Counted from the first letter of the stretch, positions 1 to 9,068 are shown. The stretch: 64,000 nt of DNA from Vibrio fluvialis (GCF_900460245.1 NZ_UHIP01000001.1:806001-870000), one strand, 5' to 3'. Notes: generated by a model from the letters alone, not told the origin. Numbers and translations: made by a program.

Positions 1-66
1 GGCATGTGAGAGATTCATACAGCCTAATCCGACGGCGCGACTGGTGAGTTGTCCGATGCGTTTCAT
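1..66 (-). CDS. Aldo/keto reductase, N-terminal fragment cut by window edge
   Basis: Only the first 22 codons lie in the window. The peptide starts MKRIGQLTSRAVGLGCMNLS, which has the GLGCMN signature at the start of the (beta/alpha)8 barrel of NADPH-dependent aldo/keto reductases. The gene starts only 4 bases after the ligC stop on the same strand, so it is probably co-transcribed with ligC. The substrate is unknown. By context it could reduce a carbonyl compound linked to the aromatic pathway, but that is inference from position only. The family call rests on a short motif. Confidence 0.6.
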   Translation of the reverse strand, partial: MKRIGQLTSRAVGLGCMNLSHA

Positions 67-70
67 AACC

Positions 71-1024
71 TTACCCGTTGTTTTCCAGCAGCTGTTCGAG
101 TTTGTGCAGCGTCTCCATCGCGCTCAGGCATTGCAGCACGGACGAGTTTGGCTCGCGCTTTTCACGGATGGCGGCGATGAATTCACGGTCAATCAGTTCG
201 ATACCGTTGTTGGATACCGCAACGCCTGACAGGTCAATCGGGTTTTCGTAGCCGTCATACAGGTCGTCGTAGCGCGCCAGATAGGTGCCTTCTTCACAGA
301 TGTAGCGGAAGAACGTGCCGAACGGGCCGTCGTTGTTGAACGACAGCGACAGCGTACACAACGCGCCGGATGGCACTTTCATGCCGATGCTCATGTCCAT
401 CGCGATACCGAGTTGCGGATGAATCGGTCCCTGCATGGCTTGTAGCTGGCTGGCAGATTCGCCGGTCTGATACTGGAACAGGTCGACCGTATGGCAAGCG
501 TGGTGCCACAGCAGGTGATCCGTCCAGGTACGCGCTTCGCCTTTGGCGTTGGTGTTGGTGCGGCGGAAGAAATAAGTCTGAACATCCATTTGCTGAATGT
601 GCAGTTCACCCGCGGCAATTTTATTGTGAATCCACTGATGGCTCGGATTGAAGCGGCGAGTGTGACCGGCCACGGCCACCAGACCGGTGCGCTGCTGAGT
701 TTCCACCAAACGGCGTGCATCTTCGATGTTGTCGGCCATCGGAATCTCAACCAGTACGTGTTTGCCTGCTTCGAGACATTCAATCGCCTGACTGGCATGC
801 AGATGGGTTGGCGTTGCCAGAATCACCGCATCCACATTGTCGAGTTTCAGTGCTTCGCTCAGGCTGTCGCTGATCACCGCGTGTGGATATTGTTTGCCGA
901 ACGCCGTCATTTTATCGACTTCGCTACCCACCAGCGCGGTGACCTGAACATCATCAATCTGGCTGAGTGCTTCAAGGTGTTTGGTTCCAAAAGCTCCAGA
1001 GGCACCAACGACACAAATATTCAT
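71..1024 (-). CDS. ligC: 4-carboxy-2-hydroxymuconate-6-semialdehyde dehydrogenase (LigC)
   Basis: A 317-residue Gfo/Idh/MocA-family protein. In the protocatechuate 4,5-cleavage pathway LigC oxidises the cyclic hemiacetal of the ring-cleavage product to 2-pyrone-4,6-dicarboxylate with NAD(P)+. An N-terminal Rossmann fold begins VVGASGAFGTKHLEAL (residues 5-20). The usual EKP motif of the superfamily reads EIP here, as I recall for Sphingobium LigC. The blocks GHTRRFNPSHQ and DVQTYFFRR are typical of LigC, and the length matches. It is transcribed away from the rest of the pathway, in a minus-strand group with the LysR-type regulator. The surrounding ligJ, ligK, galD, ligI and ligAB make the assignment secure. 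Confidence 0.93.
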   Translation of the reverse strand: MNICVVGASGAFGTKHLEALSQIDDVQVTALVGSEVDKMTAFGKQYPHAVISDSLSEALKLDNVDAVILATPTHLHASQAIECLEAGKHVLVEIPMADNIEDARRLVETQQRTGLVAVAGHTRRFNPSHQWIHNKIAAGELHIQQMDVQTYFFRRTNTNAKGEARTWTDHLLWHHACHTVDLFQYQTGESASQLQAMQGPIHPQLGIAMDMSIGMKVPSGALCTLSLSFNNDGPFGTFFRYICEEGTYLARYDDLYDGYENPIDLSGVAVSNNGIELIDREFIAAIREKREPNSSVLQCLSAMETLHKLEQLLENNG

Positions 1025-1048
1025 ACTTCTTCCTTTTTATAATGTGGT

Positions 1049-1543
1049 TTAAACACGGCGGCTGACCGCAATCTGATGGGGTGAGACTTCCAGTGATTTC
1101 AGCATATCCAGCATCGCTTCGGTCTGAGTGCTGGCAATCGCCAGTTCACTGCCATCGACTTGCAGCTGGCCGTCGAGGTAAATGGCCTGCGAATCCTCGA
1201 CCCCTTGTTTGAGCTGAGATTTGTCGTCGCCGTGAGTGCGTAAATCCGCGACGATCTGACCGGGTTGAATGTGGCTTTTCAGCTCCTTCAGCCAAGGCGA
1301 TAAGTCTTGTTCACTGTCTGAAAGCAGCACCAGATGGGCGCTGTGCATGGCATCCGCGACAGAAAAGCAGCCCTGGACGCCACAGAAAATAAACCGTTCC
1401 AACTGGGCTTTGCAGGTGTCGTCCTGCAACGCATTCGGGTCGAAGGCGGTAATGATGCGGTCGGGGCGATTGAGCCCAAGCTTCAGCATGCGTTCTGCGG
1501 TGTGACCAAAACCGATGAAGGCCAGTCGCGATATCTTTGGCAT
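1049..1543 (-). CDS. Orphan NAD(P)-binding Rossmann-domain protein
   Basis: A 164-residue protein that I cannot assign to a reaction. It begins MPKISRLAFIGFGHTAERML; GFGHTAE is a dinucleotide-binding loop like that of the 6-phosphogluconate dehydrogenase / beta-hydroxyacid dehydrogenase superfamily. The helical C-terminal catalytic domain of that family (another 120-150 residues) is absent. I chose the ATG at 1543 because AAGGA lies 6-7 bases upstream; the frame extends to a TTG at 1561. It sits between ligC and the LysR gene, 24 bases from ligC. It may be a truncated dehydrogenase or a real one-domain protein. Confidence 0.65.
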   Translation of the reverse strand: MPKISRLAFIGFGHTAERMLKLGLNRPDRIITAFDPNALQDDTCKAQLERFIFCGVQGCFSVADAMHSAHLVLLSDSEQDLSPWLKELKSHIQPGQIVADLRTHGDDKSQLKQGVEDSQAIYLDGQLQVDGSELAIASTQTEAMLDMLKSLEVSPHQIAVSRRV

Positions 1544-1698
1544 ACACAGTCCTTGAATCAAAATTATGTTAATGGAGTGTATTGAAAACTTTTCGTTGAT
1601 AGAAAAGTTAGCAAACTGTTAAGAAGGGGGATAATTAGAATTTAGTATTGGCTATTCAAATTTTGAATAGCCAATAGTGGATAGCCTATATCAATTTC

Positions 1699-2919
1699 TT
1701 ATAGCTTGATCAGGGAAAGACCGATTTTCCGAATGGTATCAATGAAGGCTTCTTGCGCTGTCGTGCCGCGCCAGCTTTTACGAATCGTGATGCCGATGGC
1801 GCGCTTTTGCTGCTCGGTATCATACGGGATGATTTCAAACGCACCGTCGCTCAGTTCACGGTGCACCTGATGCTTGGGCAGCATGGTCAGTTTGTCGCTG
1901 CCGACCACAATTTCGCGCACCAGCATCTGCGAACTGGCTTCAATGATTTGCTGCGGCAGCACGTGCTCCTTAGTGGTAAAGAGTTGTTCGAACATGGTTC
2001 TGCCAGGGGTGTTTTTGCGTGATACCACCCAGCCGTAACGGCACAAATCATCCAGTGTCACGGGCTTTTTCAGCTGGCCAAGCGGATGGCCTTTGCGTGC
2101 CAGAATGACGTTCGAGGTGAAAAACAGCGTCTCTTGGTGCACGTCATAAGAGGGCATCGGAAAGCGCAGCGCGCCGACGATAACGTCCAGTTCGCCGCGG
2201 CGTAAATGCTCAAGTAAGTCTTCGTACAAACCATCGAGCACACTGACGTTAAAATCTGGACGAATCTCAGTAAACTCATTGATTGCATTGGGCAAAATAC
2301 AGGTTCTGGCCAGCGGAAGACTACCAACGATGATGCTGCCGGAGCTGATGTTGTTGTTGGCATCAATCTCGGCAATGCCCTGATTAATCTCGTTAAAAGC
2401 CAGCTTGATAGCACGGCTGAGGCTTTGTGCCGCTTTACTCGGGCTGACGCCAAGGCTGGTTTTTTCAAACAGCACGGTGCCCATGTACTCTTCCAGATCT
2501 TTACACGCCCGATAGAGTGACGATTGCGATACGCCAATATTGCGTCCGGCGGCCGAGTAGTTCTGCGCTTCTGAGACCGCAACCAGCGCCCGAAGCTGAG
2601 TGGTGGTGACGGCAAACAGGCTTGGAGAACCGGGGCTGCCGGAGGTTTTATCCAGCCGATAGTTCTTTTTGATCGCCTGATTGAGCATTTCCAACGCGCG
2701 TTCAATTCGAAAGCTGAACAGTTCTCCCTCCGGCGTGAGATTCATGCCATCCGTCTTTCTTTCAAACAACGAAGCTTTGAGCTCCTTCTCAATTTTGGCC
2801 AGTGCCTGGGTGATGGCGGGCTGGGAGAGAAAGATGCTTTCCGAGGCTTTGCTGATGCTGCCATGTTTGACCACCGCCACAAACGCGACCAGGTGTCGTA
2901 GGTTGGGAATCTTGTCCAT
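1699..2919 (-). CDS. LysR-family regulator with two tandem HTH domains
   Basis: A 406-residue LysR-type regulator, about 100 residues longer than normal. Residues 6-66 form a standard LysR winged-helix domain (SISKASESIFLSQPAITQAL). Residues 108-166 form a second complete one (YSAAGRNIGVSQSSLYRACK, then LFEKTSLGVSPS). The effector-binding domain starts near residue 195 (SGSIIVGSLPLARTCILP) and runs to the end. A roughly 40-residue linker rich in Gly, Ser and Pro separates the two DNA-binding domains. The gene diverges from ligJ across a 155-base spacer and probably controls the pathway in response to an aromatic or hydroaromatic ligand. Both HTH copies look intact, so this is a fusion or duplication rather than decay. 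Confidence 0.9.
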   Translation of the reverse strand: MDKIPNLRHLVAFVAVVKHGSISKASESIFLSQPAITQALAKIEKELKASLFERKTDGMNLTPEGELFSFRIERALEMLNQAIKKNYRLDKTSGSPGSPSLFAVTTTQLRALVAVSEAQNYSAAGRNIGVSQSSLYRACKDLEEYMGTVLFEKTSLGVSPSKAAQSLSRAIKLAFNEINQGIAEIDANNNISSGSIIVGSLPLARTCILPNAINEFTEIRPDFNVSVLDGLYEDLLEHLRRGELDVIVGALRFPMPSYDVHQETLFFTSNVILARKGHPLGQLKKPVTLDDLCRYGWVVSRKNTPGRTMFEQLFTTKEHVLPQQIIEASSQMLVREIVVGSDKLTMLPKHQVHRELSDGAFEIIPYDTEQQKRAIGITIRKSWRGTTAQEAFIDTIRKIGLSLIKL

Positions 2920-2964
2920 ATCATGCGTAATGTTTTTATCCTGTATGAACTCACTATATCAAAA

Positions 2965-2982
2965 ACCAATACCGTTGGTGTA
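2965..2982. promoter_or_regulatory. Candidate LysR operator between the regulator and ligJ
   Basis: ACCAA-TACCG-TTGGT (2965-2979) is a perfect 5-bp inverted repeat. It overlaps TAC-N7-GTA (2970-2982), which satisfies the T-N11-A form of LysR-type operators. It lies in the divergent spacer, 45 bases upstream of the regulator start and about 93 bases upstream of ligJ. Assignment is by pattern and position only. Confidence 0.4.
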
Positions 2983-3074
2983 AATTGAAATGGCAAAAGG
3001 TAATCAAGATGTAAATACTGTGATCCACGCATTGAGTAAGCCCAAGTGCTTAGTGACCAGGGAGCAGACTAAGT

Positions 3075-4100
3075 ATGATCATTGATTGTCATGGACATTA
3101 CACCACCACGCCGCCTCAGGTGGCGGATTACCGTGAGTCGCAAAAGGCGGCGCTGAAACAAGACCCGGCCTATCGTGGCGAGAAAGGGGCCATTCACATC
3201 AGCGATGATGAGATTCGTGAAAGTATCGAGAACAACCAGCTGCGTCTGCAGCGTGAGCGCGGTACCGATTTAACGATTTTCTCGCCTCGCGCCAGCTGGA
3301 TGGGACACCACATCGGTAATGAATACACCAGCCGTTACTGGACCGAGCATCAGAATGACCTGATTCGCCGTGTCTGTGACCTTTACCCGGCAAACTTTGC
3401 GCCGGTCGCACAGTTGCCACAATCACCGGGTGTGACGCCAAGCAAATCGATTCCTGAGCTGGTGCGTTGTGTGGAGGAGATGGGATTTATCGGCTGTAAC
3501 CTCAACCCCGACACCACGGGCGGCTTCTGGCAAGATGCCTCACTGGCTGACCGCAGCTTTTACCCGCTTTATGAGAAATTAGTCGAGCTGGATGTGCCGG
3601 CCATGATTCACGTCAGTGCCGCCTGTAACCACTGTTTCCACACCACCAGTTCACACTATCTGGGTGCCGATACCACCGCATTCAGCCAACTGCTGATGTC
3701 GGATGTCTTCAAAGATTTCCCGGAACTCAAAATCATCATTCCTCATGGCGGTGGCGCCGTGCCTTACCACTGGGGGCGTTTCCGCGGTATCGCGCAGGAC
3801 ATGGGCCTGCCACCGCTGGAAGAGTCGGTATTGAACAACATCTATTTCGATACCTGTGTCTATCACCAGAAAGGCATCGACCTGCTGCTGGATCTGATCC
3901 CGACCAAAAACATTCTGTTTGCCTCAGAAATGATTGGTGCCGTGCGTGGTATCGACCCGGAAACTGGCTACTACTTCGATGACACCAAACGTTATATCGA
4001 CGCCAACACCAAGCTGAGTGCCGAAGAGAAATCGCAGATTTTCGAAGGCAACGCGCGCCGTGTTTTCAGCCGCTTAGACGCGCAGCTAAGCAAAGCGTAA
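3075..4100 (+). CDS. ligJ: 4-oxalomesaconate hydratase (LigJ), amidohydrolase family
   Basis: A 341-residue amidohydrolase-superfamily protein. LigJ adds water to 4-oxalomesaconate to give 4-carboxy-4-hydroxy-2-oxoadipate, the substrate of LigK. The metal-binding HxH motif is at residues 6-8 ([10 protein letters not shown]). Further conserved histidines appear in [13 protein letters not shown] and [16 protein letters not shown], and the C-terminal part has [17 protein letters not shown]. It is the first gene of the plus-strand operon and starts after a GGGAG-like ribosome site. The next gene, ligK, begins 16 bases after its stop, giving consecutive pathway steps from adjacent genes. It is unrelated to the alternative hydratase GalB. 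Confidence 0.92.
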   Translation: MIIDCHGHYTTTPPQVADYRESQKAALKQDPAYRGEKGAIHISDDEIRESIENNQLRLQRERGTDLTIFSPRASWMGHHIGNEYTSRYWTEHQNDLIRRVCDLYPANFAPVAQLPQSPGVTPSKSIPELVRCVEEMGFIGCNLNPDTTGGFWQDASLADRSFYPLYEKLVELDVPAMIHVSAACNHCFHTTSSHYLGADTTAFSQLLMSDVFKDFPELKIIIPHGGGAVPYHWGRFRGIAQDMGLPPLEESVLNNIYFDTCVYHQKGIDLLLDLIPTKNILFASEMIGAVRGIDPETGYYFDDTKRYIDANTKLSAEEKSQIFEGNARRVFSRLDAQLSKA

Positions 4101-4116
4101 CCAAGGAGTAAGAACG

Positions 4117-4794
4117 ATGAGTAATAACGTCGTAGTGCAGAATATTGAACGTGTTGACCCGGAGATCATTGCCGGGCTGGCGAAATGTGGTGTGGCAACG
4201 GTGCATGAAGCGCAGGGCCGCAAAGGCCTGCTGGCCGATTATATGCGCCCAATCTACAGCGATGTCTCAGTGGCAGGCTCGGCACTGACTATCTCCGGCG
4301 CGGCAGGGGACAACTGGATGATGCACGTGGCCATGGAACAAGCCAAGGCCGGTGACATTCTGGTGTTTGCGCCCACGTCGCCGTCTAACCACGGTTTCTT
4401 TGGTGACTTGCTGGCAACCTCTGCGCAGTCGCGTGGCGTGGTTGGCCTCATTATTGATGGCGGTGTGCGCGATGTCCGCACACTCAAGCAGATGAATTTC
4501 CCGGTGTGGTCAAAACATATTTTCGCGCAGGGCACCATCAAAGCCACTCTGGGGTCGGTCAACGTACCGATTGTGTGTGCCGATGAAGTGATCAACCCGG
4601 GCGATGTGATTGTTGCCGATGACGATGGCGTCTGTGTGGTGCGCCGCGAAGAAGCGGCCTGGGTTCTGGAAGAAGCCCGTGCCCGTGAAGCGCGTGAAGA
4701 AGCCAAACGCGTGCGTTTAGCCAATGGCGAACTGGGGCTGGATATCTATGAGATGCGCGGCCGCTTGGAAAAAGAAGGCCTCAAGTATGTCTGA
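4117..4794 (+). CDS. ligK: 4-carboxy-4-hydroxy-2-oxoadipate aldolase / oxaloacetate decarboxylase (LigK)
   Basis: A 225-residue class II (divalent-metal) pyruvate aldolase of the HMG/CHA aldolase, RraA-like fold. It splits 4-carboxy-4-hydroxy-2-oxoadipate into pyruvate and oxaloacetate, the last step of the pathway. The active-site block [15 protein letters not shown] (residues 96-110) and the DGGVRD motif with R118 and D119 are present; these residues bind substrate and metal in the family. The protein ends in an Arg/Glu-rich helix, as its relatives do. Its last 8 bases overlap the start of galD, which suggests translational coupling. Confidence 0.93.
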   Translation: MSNNVVVQNIERVDPEIIAGLAKCGVATVHEAQGRKGLLADYMRPIYSDVSVAGSALTISGAAGDNWMMHVAMEQAKAGDILVFAPTSPSNHGFFGDLLATSAQSRGVVGLIIDGGVRDVRTLKQMNFPVWSKHIFAQGTIKATLGSVNVPIVCADEVINPGDVIVADDDGVCVVRREEAAWVLEEARAREAREEAKRVRLANGELGLDIYEMRGRLEKEGLKYV

Positions 4795-5854
4795 GCAGCC
4801 ACTTTGTGCACCCTGCATGTGGATGCGCGGCGGAACGTCAAAAGGCGGCTATTTTCTTGCGTCGGATCTGCCGCAGGAGCGCGTAGCGCGTGACGCCTTT
4901 CTGCTGGATGTCATGGGTTCTCCGGATGCCAAACAGATCGACGGCATGGGCGGCGCGAATCCACTGACCTCGAAAGTGGCGGTGGTAAAGCCTTCTGAAC
5001 GTACCGGCGTGGATGTGGATTACCTGTTTCTGCAAGTGTTCGTTGACCAGGCTCTGGTCACCGATAAGCAGAACTGCGGCAACATTCTGGCGGGTGTTGG
5101 ACCGTTTGCCATTGAGCATGGTCTGGTCGCCGCGCAAGACGGAGTGACGGATGTCACTGTGTTTATGGAAAACACGGAGCAAATTGCCGTATGCCGTATT
5201 CCAACTCCGCAAGGTCAGGTAAGTTACCGGGGAGAAGCCCGTATTGATGGCGTTCCCGGTATGGCAAGCCCTGTTGAGATTGAGTTTCAGGACACCGCAG
5301 GTTCAAGTTGTGGCGCGCTGCTGCCAACGGGCAATCCGGTCGATGAGATCAACGGGCTGCAGGTCACCCTGATCGACAACGGCATGCCGGTGGTGGTGGT
5401 GCTGGCCGAAGAACTCGGCTTATCAGGCTGCGAAACGCCGCAGGAGCTGGAAAGCAATCAAGAGCTGCGCCAACAACTGGAACAGCTGCGGATCAAAGCC
5501 GGATCCATGATGAATCTGGGTGATGTGACGGAATTGTCCGTGCCCAAAATGAGTATCGTGAGCGCGCCTTCAGCGGGCGGCGCCATCAATACTCGCACTT
5601 TTATTCCTCACCGCTGCCATGACGCGATTGGTGTCCTGGGAGCGGTGAGCATGGCCACCGCGTGTTTGCTGCCGGGGTCGCCTGCGGCCCGAGTCGCTAA
5701 GGTACACAAGAGTGAGCGTATGACTCTCAGCATTGAGCATCCGAGCGGAGAGCTCAGTGTGGTGGTGACACTGGATGGAAACGACAACGTCAAGAGCGCT
5801 GCCATTCTGCGAACCGCTCGCAAACTGTTTGATGGTGTGGTGTTTGGCCGTTAA
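4787..5854 (+). CDS. galD: 4-oxalomesaconate tautomerase (GalD/LigU, PrpF family)
   Basis: A 355-residue member of the PrpF / diaminopimelate-epimerase-like fold. It interconverts the keto and enol forms of 4-oxalomesaconate between the LigI and LigJ steps. The N-terminal signature [10 protein letters not shown] (residues 11-20) is characteristic, and [16 protein letters not shown] and [17 protein letters not shown] follow as expected. The ATG at 4787 is used: it overlaps the ligK stop by 8 bases and places the family signature at the right distance. The upstream extension of the frame lies inside ligK and is not used. The enzyme has been characterised as GalD in gallate degradation and as LigU in the lignin pathway. 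Confidence 0.9.
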   Translation: MSEQPLCAPCMWMRGGTSKGGYFLASDLPQERVARDAFLLDVMGSPDAKQIDGMGGANPLTSKVAVVKPSERTGVDVDYLFLQVFVDQALVTDKQNCGNILAGVGPFAIEHGLVAAQDGVTDVTVFMENTEQIAVCRIPTPQGQVSYRGEARIDGVPGMASPVEIEFQDTAGSSCGALLPTGNPVDEINGLQVTLIDNGMPVVVVLAEELGLSGCETPQELESNQELRQQLEQLRIKAGSMMNLGDVTELSVPKMSIVSAPSAGGAINTRTFIPHRCHDAIGVLGAVSMATACLLPGSPAARVAKVHKSERMTLSIEHPSGELSVVVTLDGNDNVKSAAILRTARKLFDGVVFGR

Positions 5855-5907
5855 CCCCCACACCCGCGTGAAACTGACGAAAGATTAGAATAATAAGGAC
5901 GAGAAAC

Positions 5908-6777
5908 ATGGATAAAGACTACTTACCCTTTCATCCCAGCCCAAGTAAGCCGCAATACGTCGCGCCAGCCGGGGCGGTCGACGCGCATTGCCACGTGTTT
6001 GGCCCGGGCGATCAGTTCCCGTATTCGCCGAAGCGTAAATACACGCCGTGTGATGCGTCCAAAGAACAGCTGTTTGCACTGCGCGATCATCTCGGTTTTG
6101 CACGCAATGTGATTGTGCAGGCGTCATGCCATGGCACCGATAACGCCGCACTGCTGGACGCGCTCGAAACCGCGGGGGATTTAGCGCGTGGGGTGGCGGT
6201 GGTTTCTCCCGACATCACCGAACAAGAGCTGCAACACATGCATGATCTGGGCGTGCGCGGCGTACGCTTTAATTTTGTGAAACGTCTGGTCGATGCGACG
6301 CCTAAAGAGGTGTTCCTCGGTATCGCAGAAAAAATCCGCCCGTTTGGCTGGCACATTGTGGTCTATTTCGAAGCGCAGGATTTTGACGACATCGCCCCAT
6401 TCCTGCTTGAGCTGGACACACAAATCGTCATCGACCACATGGGCCGCCCGGACGTTGCACTGGGTGTCGATCATCCGAACTTCCAGAAATTCGCCCAGCT
6501 GTTGGCAGACAATCCACAGATCTGGACCAAAGTGAGCTGCCCAGAGCGCCTGACACAAACGCCGCCGGATTACAGCGATGTGGTGCCATTTGCCCGCTAT
6601 CTGGTGGAACACTTCCCTAATCAAGTGTTGTGGGGCACTGACTGGCCGCATCCGAACATGAAATCGCACATGCCGGATGATGGCCATCTGGTGGATGTGA
6701 TTCCGCGCATTGCCCCAACCGAAGCGCTGCAACAAACGTTGCTGGTGACCAACCCGATGAAACTGTACTGGAAATGA
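5908..6777 (+). CDS. ligI: 2-pyrone-4,6-dicarboxylate hydrolase (LigI)
   Basis: A 289-residue amidohydrolase-superfamily lactonase. It hydrolyses 2-pyrone-4,6-dicarboxylate, the LigC product, to 4-oxalomesaconate. The HxH motif is H27/H29 (AVDAHCHVFGP), the block QASCHGTDNAALLDAL follows, and the catalytic aspartate is D245 in LWGTDWPHP. The FGPGDQFPYSPKRKYTPCDA loop is typical of LigI. It starts 53 bases after galD with AAGGA upstream of the ATG, and ligA follows after 10 bases. Confidence 0.94.
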   Translation: MDKDYLPFHPSPSKPQYVAPAGAVDAHCHVFGPGDQFPYSPKRKYTPCDASKEQLFALRDHLGFARNVIVQASCHGTDNAALLDALETAGDLARGVAVVSPDITEQELQHMHDLGVRGVRFNFVKRLVDATPKEVFLGIAEKIRPFGWHIVVYFEAQDFDDIAPFLLELDTQIVIDHMGRPDVALGVDHPNFQKFAQLLADNPQIWTKVSCPERLTQTPPDYSDVVPFARYLVEHFPNQVLWGTDWPHPNMKSHMPDDGHLVDVIPRIAPTEALQQTLLVTNPMKLYWK

Positions 6778-6787
6778 GGAACTGAGC

Positions 6788-7141
6788 ATGGCGTATGTAA
6801 AAAATGAAGTGCCCATTTTTGGTACCACGTTTTTCGATGGTCACATGGCGCGCAAGGGCTATGGCCTCAACAAAATGTGTTACTCGCTCAACGAAGCGTC
6901 TGCGCGTGAAGCGTTTTTCAGCGATGAAATGGCTTATTGCGACCGCTTTGGTCTGACTGACGAGCAGAAGCAGGCGGTTCGCGAGCGCGACCTGCTGCGC
7001 ATGATTGAGCTGGGTGGCAACATTTACTATCTGGCGAAGTTCGCCGGAGCGTTGGGCATGAACATGCAGGATATCGGCGCATTGCAGACAGGCATGAGTG
7101 TCGAAGCGTTTAAACAGAAGCTGGTGGATGCAGGGAGATAA
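6788..7141 (+). CDS. ligA: Protocatechuate 4,5-dioxygenase alpha subunit (LigA)
   Basis: A 117-residue helical small subunit of the class III extradiol dioxygenase LigAB, which opens the protocatechuate ring between C4 and C5. Typical features are GLNKMCYSLNEASAREAF and a C-terminal stretch ending in MSVEAFKQKLVDAGR. The length matches that of separate LigA subunits, so the enzyme is the two-gene rather than the fused form. The gene stops 4 bases before the ligB start, consistent with equimolar synthesis. Confidence 0.93.
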   Translation: MAYVKNEVPIFGTTFFDGHMARKGYGLNKMCYSLNEASAREAFFSDEMAYCDRFGLTDEQKQAVRERDLLRMIELGGNIYYLAKFAGALGMNMQDIGALQTGMSVEAFKQKLVDAGR

Positions 7142-7145
7142 GCAG

Positions 7146-7979
7146 ATGGCTCAAGTTTTAGGTGGGATCACCACATCACATATTCCGGCAATCGGCAAAG
7201 CGATCGATGAAGGCCTGCAAGACACGCCCTACTGGAAATCATTTTTTGCTGCTTATCCACCCGTGCGTGAATGGCTGGCAGAAAAGCAACCGGATGTCGC
7301 AGTGATTTTTTATAACGACCACGGTCTGGAATTTTTCATTGACCGTAAACCGACGTTTGCTATCGGCGTGGCGGAAGAGTACCACAATGCGGATGAAGGC
7401 TGGGGGATAAAGCCGATTCCGACCATTCGTGGTGAATCGGAACTGGCGTGGCACATCTGTAATGAACTGGTCGATAAGGAATTTGACATCACTATCTGTC
7501 AGGAGATGAAAGTCGATCATGGTCTGACGGTACCGATGCAACTGATGTGGCCCGGTTACCAATACGACCACATCAAAGTGATTCCGGTGTGCATCAACGT
7601 TGAACAACATCCGATGCCTTCGCCAAAACGTTGCTACGACCTTGGCAAAGCGATGGGCGATGCGATTCGCAGCTTCGACAAAGATCTGAAAGTGGTGGTG
7701 CTGGGTACCGGCGGTTTATCGCATCAGCTGGATGGCGAGCGTGCCGGCTTCATCAACAAGGAATTTGACCTTTATTGCATGGATAAGATTGTTAACGAAC
7801 CCGAAGCGTTAACCAAACTGACCATTCGTGATTTGGTTGAACAGGCCGGTTCTCAGGGACCTGAGCTGATCATGTGGCTCGGAATGCGCGGCGTGCTCAA
7901 CCCGCAGCTGACCGTGAAACACAGCAACTACCATATACCGATTTCCAACACGGGAGCCGGATTGTTGTTACTTGAGTAG
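7146..7979 (+). CDS. ligB: Protocatechuate 4,5-dioxygenase beta (catalytic) subunit (LigB)
   Basis: A 277-residue class III extradiol dioxygenase that binds the active-site Fe(II). By comparison with Sphingobium LigB the iron ligands are H12 (ITTSHIPAIG), H59 (FYNDHGLEFF) and E240 (QGPELIMW). The catalytic base is H193 in GTGGLSHQL. The start is the ATG at 7146, preceded by GGAGATAAGCAG, because it places H12 at the family position. An upstream in-frame start inside ligA would add an unrelated leader. All catalytic residues are intact, so the pair should be active. Confidence 0.95.
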   Translation: MAQVLGGITTSHIPAIGKAIDEGLQDTPYWKSFFAAYPPVREWLAEKQPDVAVIFYNDHGLEFFIDRKPTFAIGVAEEYHNADEGWGIKPIPTIRGESELAWHICNELVDKEFDITICQEMKVDHGLTVPMQLMWPGYQYDHIKVIPVCINVEQHPMPSPKRCYDLGKAMGDAIRSFDKDLKVVVLGTGGLSHQLDGERAGFINKEFDLYCMDKIVNEPEALTKLTIRDLVEQAGSQGPELIMWLGMRGVLNPQLTVKHSNYHIPISNTGAGLLLLE

Positions 7980-8022
7980 TTAAATCATTAATTTCATTAA
8001 AATATAAATACAGGACGAGATT

Positions 8023-9030
8023 ATGAAACACTCTTACTTCAAGTGCCTTGCCGTTGGCGCGATGATGATGGGGTCGACGCTGGCGATGGCCGCGGATTAC
8101 CCGAACAAGAACATTCAGGGCATCATTCAATGGGGCGCAGGCGGTGCAACGGACAGCATCATGCGCTCGGTGACGCCGGAAGCAGAAAAGCTGCTGGGTA
8201 CCGATGTGATTCTGACCAACCGCAGCGGCGGGGTCGGGGCGATTGCGACCAAATACGTTAACGCGCGTGGCGCCGATGGCTACACACTGCTGATGGGCGC
8301 TGAAAACCCTCAGCTGTATAAAGTGATGGGACTGGCTGATATCGACTACAGCGATATGGTGCCGATTTCGATTCTGGCTCAGGGTATTTCGATTATCGTG
8401 GCGCGCAATGATGCGCCTTACGACAACGTGAAAGAGTTCATCGACTACGCGAAAGCGCATCCGAAAGAGATCAAAGTCGGTTCAACCGGGCCGGGCGGTC
8501 TGCCATCGATTCTGTTGGCGATTCTGCAAAACCAGGAACACTTTGAAGTCACCAATATTCCATACAACGGCGATGGTCCGGGGATGACGGCGCTGCTGGG
8601 CAACGCCATTGATGTGATGCCGACCTCTTATGGCCCGGCGAAAGAGTACCTGCGTGCGGGGCAGATGAAGATCATCGGTCTGATGGACAAAACCGCTAAT
8701 CCGGAACTGCCGGGGGTTAAGCCGGTGACGGACTTCTATCCGGAACTCGCCTCGCAGCTACCATACAGTTCATTCTTTGGCATCTTTGTGAAAAAAGGCA
8801 CGCCGGATGAGGCTGTGCAAAAGCTGTCGCAAGCCTTCAACCAATCTGCGGCCAGCGCAGAATTTAAAGATCTGGTCACGAAACGTGGTTTTACCTTCCT
8901 GGGGCTGTCCGGAGACGCGGCGAACGACTATCTGGAACGGTTCCGCTCTGTCGCTTCGTGGATTGTCTACGATTCTGGCATCGCCAAACACTCGCCTGAA
9001 GAATTCAATATTAAAAAGATCAGCAAGTAA
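8023..9030 (+). CDS. TTT-family substrate-binding protein (TctC/Bug type)
   Basis: A 335-residue periplasmic solute receptor of a tripartite tricarboxylate transporter. A clear signal peptide (KHSYFKCLAVGAMMMGSTLA, cleavage near AMA-ADYP at residue 23/24) precedes the Bug-type domain with WGAGGATDSIMRSVTPEAEK and NRSGGVGAIATKYV. The downstream TctB and TctA homologues complete the system. Such receptors bind many carboxylates, not only citrate. From position between ligB and the shikimate genes, the likely ligand is protocatechuate, shikimate, quinate or dehydroshikimate. The choice among these is open. Confidence 0.88.
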   Translation: MKHSYFKCLAVGAMMMGSTLAMAADYPNKNIQGIIQWGAGGATDSIMRSVTPEAEKLLGTDVILTNRSGGVGAIATKYVNARGADGYTLLMGAENPQLYKVMGLADIDYSDMVPISILAQGISIIVARNDAPYDNVKEFIDYAKAHPKEIKVGSTGPGGLPSILLAILQNQEHFEVTNIPYNGDGPGMTALLGNAIDVMPTSYGPAKEYLRAGQMKIIGLMDKTANPELPGVKPVTDFYPELASQLPYSSFFGIFVKKGTPDEAVQKLSQAFNQSAASAEFKDLVTKRGFTFLGLSGDAANDYLERFRSVASWIVYDSGIAKHSPEEFNIKKISK

Positions 9031-9046
9031 CAGTGTTACTGCGACC

Positions 9047-9068
9047 CTGGCATGCCGGAGCATGCCAG
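9047..9068 (+). terminator. Intra-operon hairpin between the TTT receptor and membrane genes
   Basis: CTGGCATGC-CGGA-GCATGCCAG is a perfect 9-bp stem with a 4-base loop, 17 bases after the receptor gene stop. No T-run follows, so it is unlikely to terminate fully. Its position suits a 3'-end stabiliser or partial terminator that keeps the binding protein in excess over its membrane partners. Confidence 0.55.
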
